This document shows positions 63,514-64,000 of a stretch of DNA of 64,000 bases, in pieces. The stretch is from Climacteris rufus (Eukaryota; Chordata; Aves; Passeriformes; Climacteridae). Made by a program: the position numbers and the translations under genes. Below the pieces are notes generated by a model, which was given only the letters and a program-made list of their open reading frames with translations, made no database searches and was not told the DNA's origin. The DNA lies in the NCBI GenBank assembly GCA_013398175.1, contig VZRZ01001244.1, forward strand, positions 1,720,174 to 1,784,173. The letters are read 5' to 3'. Each line of letters begins with the position of its first letter. The stretch's first letter is position 1.

Positions 63514-64000
63514 GCCTGGAGAAGTATTCTCTGCTGAGATGCTGCTTACCTTTGCACATCTGGTAAAAGACTTGAAAAGAGTTTAGTGCAGGTGCCAATT
63601 GAAAAAGTCACCTGCAGTCCTGGGATTACTTCTGACTTCCTACTTTCCTTTTAAAGCAGAAGAACAATGCAACCTGACAGTATTACCACACTACCCAGAA
63701 AGGCAGTTTTAAAAGATTCAGTGCCTAAATAAGATTTTCAAATAGTTTTTACCGCTTTCCTTAGTATATGGCCCTGCAATGTAGTACTCAGGTAGGAGGC
63801 TTATTGAATAACATTTTCCTGGATAACAGTGATATCAAAGTTAAGCCTGTTTTTATGGATCTGCCATTTCTCTTTAAATAAATTTGTCATTCTGCACAAA
63901 TTTTCTTGTTTCTTTGTAACGTCTCTGAATAGCCAAAAATTATGTATGCAGAGATCAAGATGAGTATATTCATGGAATAAGGCTAGCAGCCTTTTTTTGA
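63514..64000. other. Unique AT-rich DNA
   Basis: Nothing recognised up to the end of the window. Confidence 0.45.

Noticed and set aside
1..64000. CRISPR arrays, operons, tRNA or rRNA genes
   Set aside because: Sequence is vertebrate chromosomal DNA. No regularly spaced repeats with unique spacers and no tRNA A/B-box cloverleaf or rRNA sequence was noticed.

Overview
The window looks like chromosomal DNA of a bird, most likely passerine-like. It carries four fragments of CR1, the dominant LINE of birds and other reptiles. It also carries at least four solitary LTRs of endogenous retroviruses, few simple repeats, little CpG, and mostly AT-rich single-copy sequence. CR1 also occurs in crocodilians and turtles. 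The bird call rests on the close match of the CR1 3' ends to the avian consensus as I remember it and on the low overall repeat load.

I found no protein-coding gene, no convincing exon, and no tRNA, rRNA or other RNA gene in the 64 kb. The open reading frames are short (longest 184 codons), scattered over all six frames, and lack recognisable domains. The only one with recognisable protein similarity is a piece of CR1 reverse-transcriptase ORF at about 50.1 kb. The window is therefore intergenic sequence or the inside of a very large intron.

Layout. 0-12 kb: unique AT-rich DNA with one 315-bp solo LTR (2217-2531) and a small tandem repeat carrying two POU octamers (6521-6573). 12-17 kb: a CR1 3' end (12117-12308), a 606-bp ERVL-like solo LTR (13814-14419), and a degenerate GC-rich repeat open on both strands (about 16287-16755). 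17-26 kb: unique DNA. 26.4-28 kb: an LTR cluster, with a 631-bp LTR containing promoter and polyadenylation signals (26416-27046) and, 635 bp further on, a second copy of the 315-bp family (27682-27994). 28-42 kb: unique DNA with a purine-rich block (about 33.1-34.2 kb), a regulatory-looking stretch (about 35.3-35.9 kb), a perfect 29-bp minisatellite (36571-36696) and AT-rich homeobox-type sequence (about 38.6-38.9 kb). 42-51 kb: three CR1 fragments (42.6, 44.9 and 50.1 kb), a TAG-rich 17-bp tandem repeat (44.2 kb) and a G-quadruplex-type run (47.0 kb). 51-64 kb: unique DNA.

The best supported observations are the LTR insertions. Three have target-site duplications readable directly in the sequence: perfect 6-bp duplications for both copies of the 315-bp family, and a 5-bp duplication differing by one CpG transition for the ERVL-like LTR. 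A fourth LTR has a 6-bp flanking repeat but a non-canonical 3' end. I did not see a new coding system. The candidates worth checking are these LTRs and a few possible regulatory elements.
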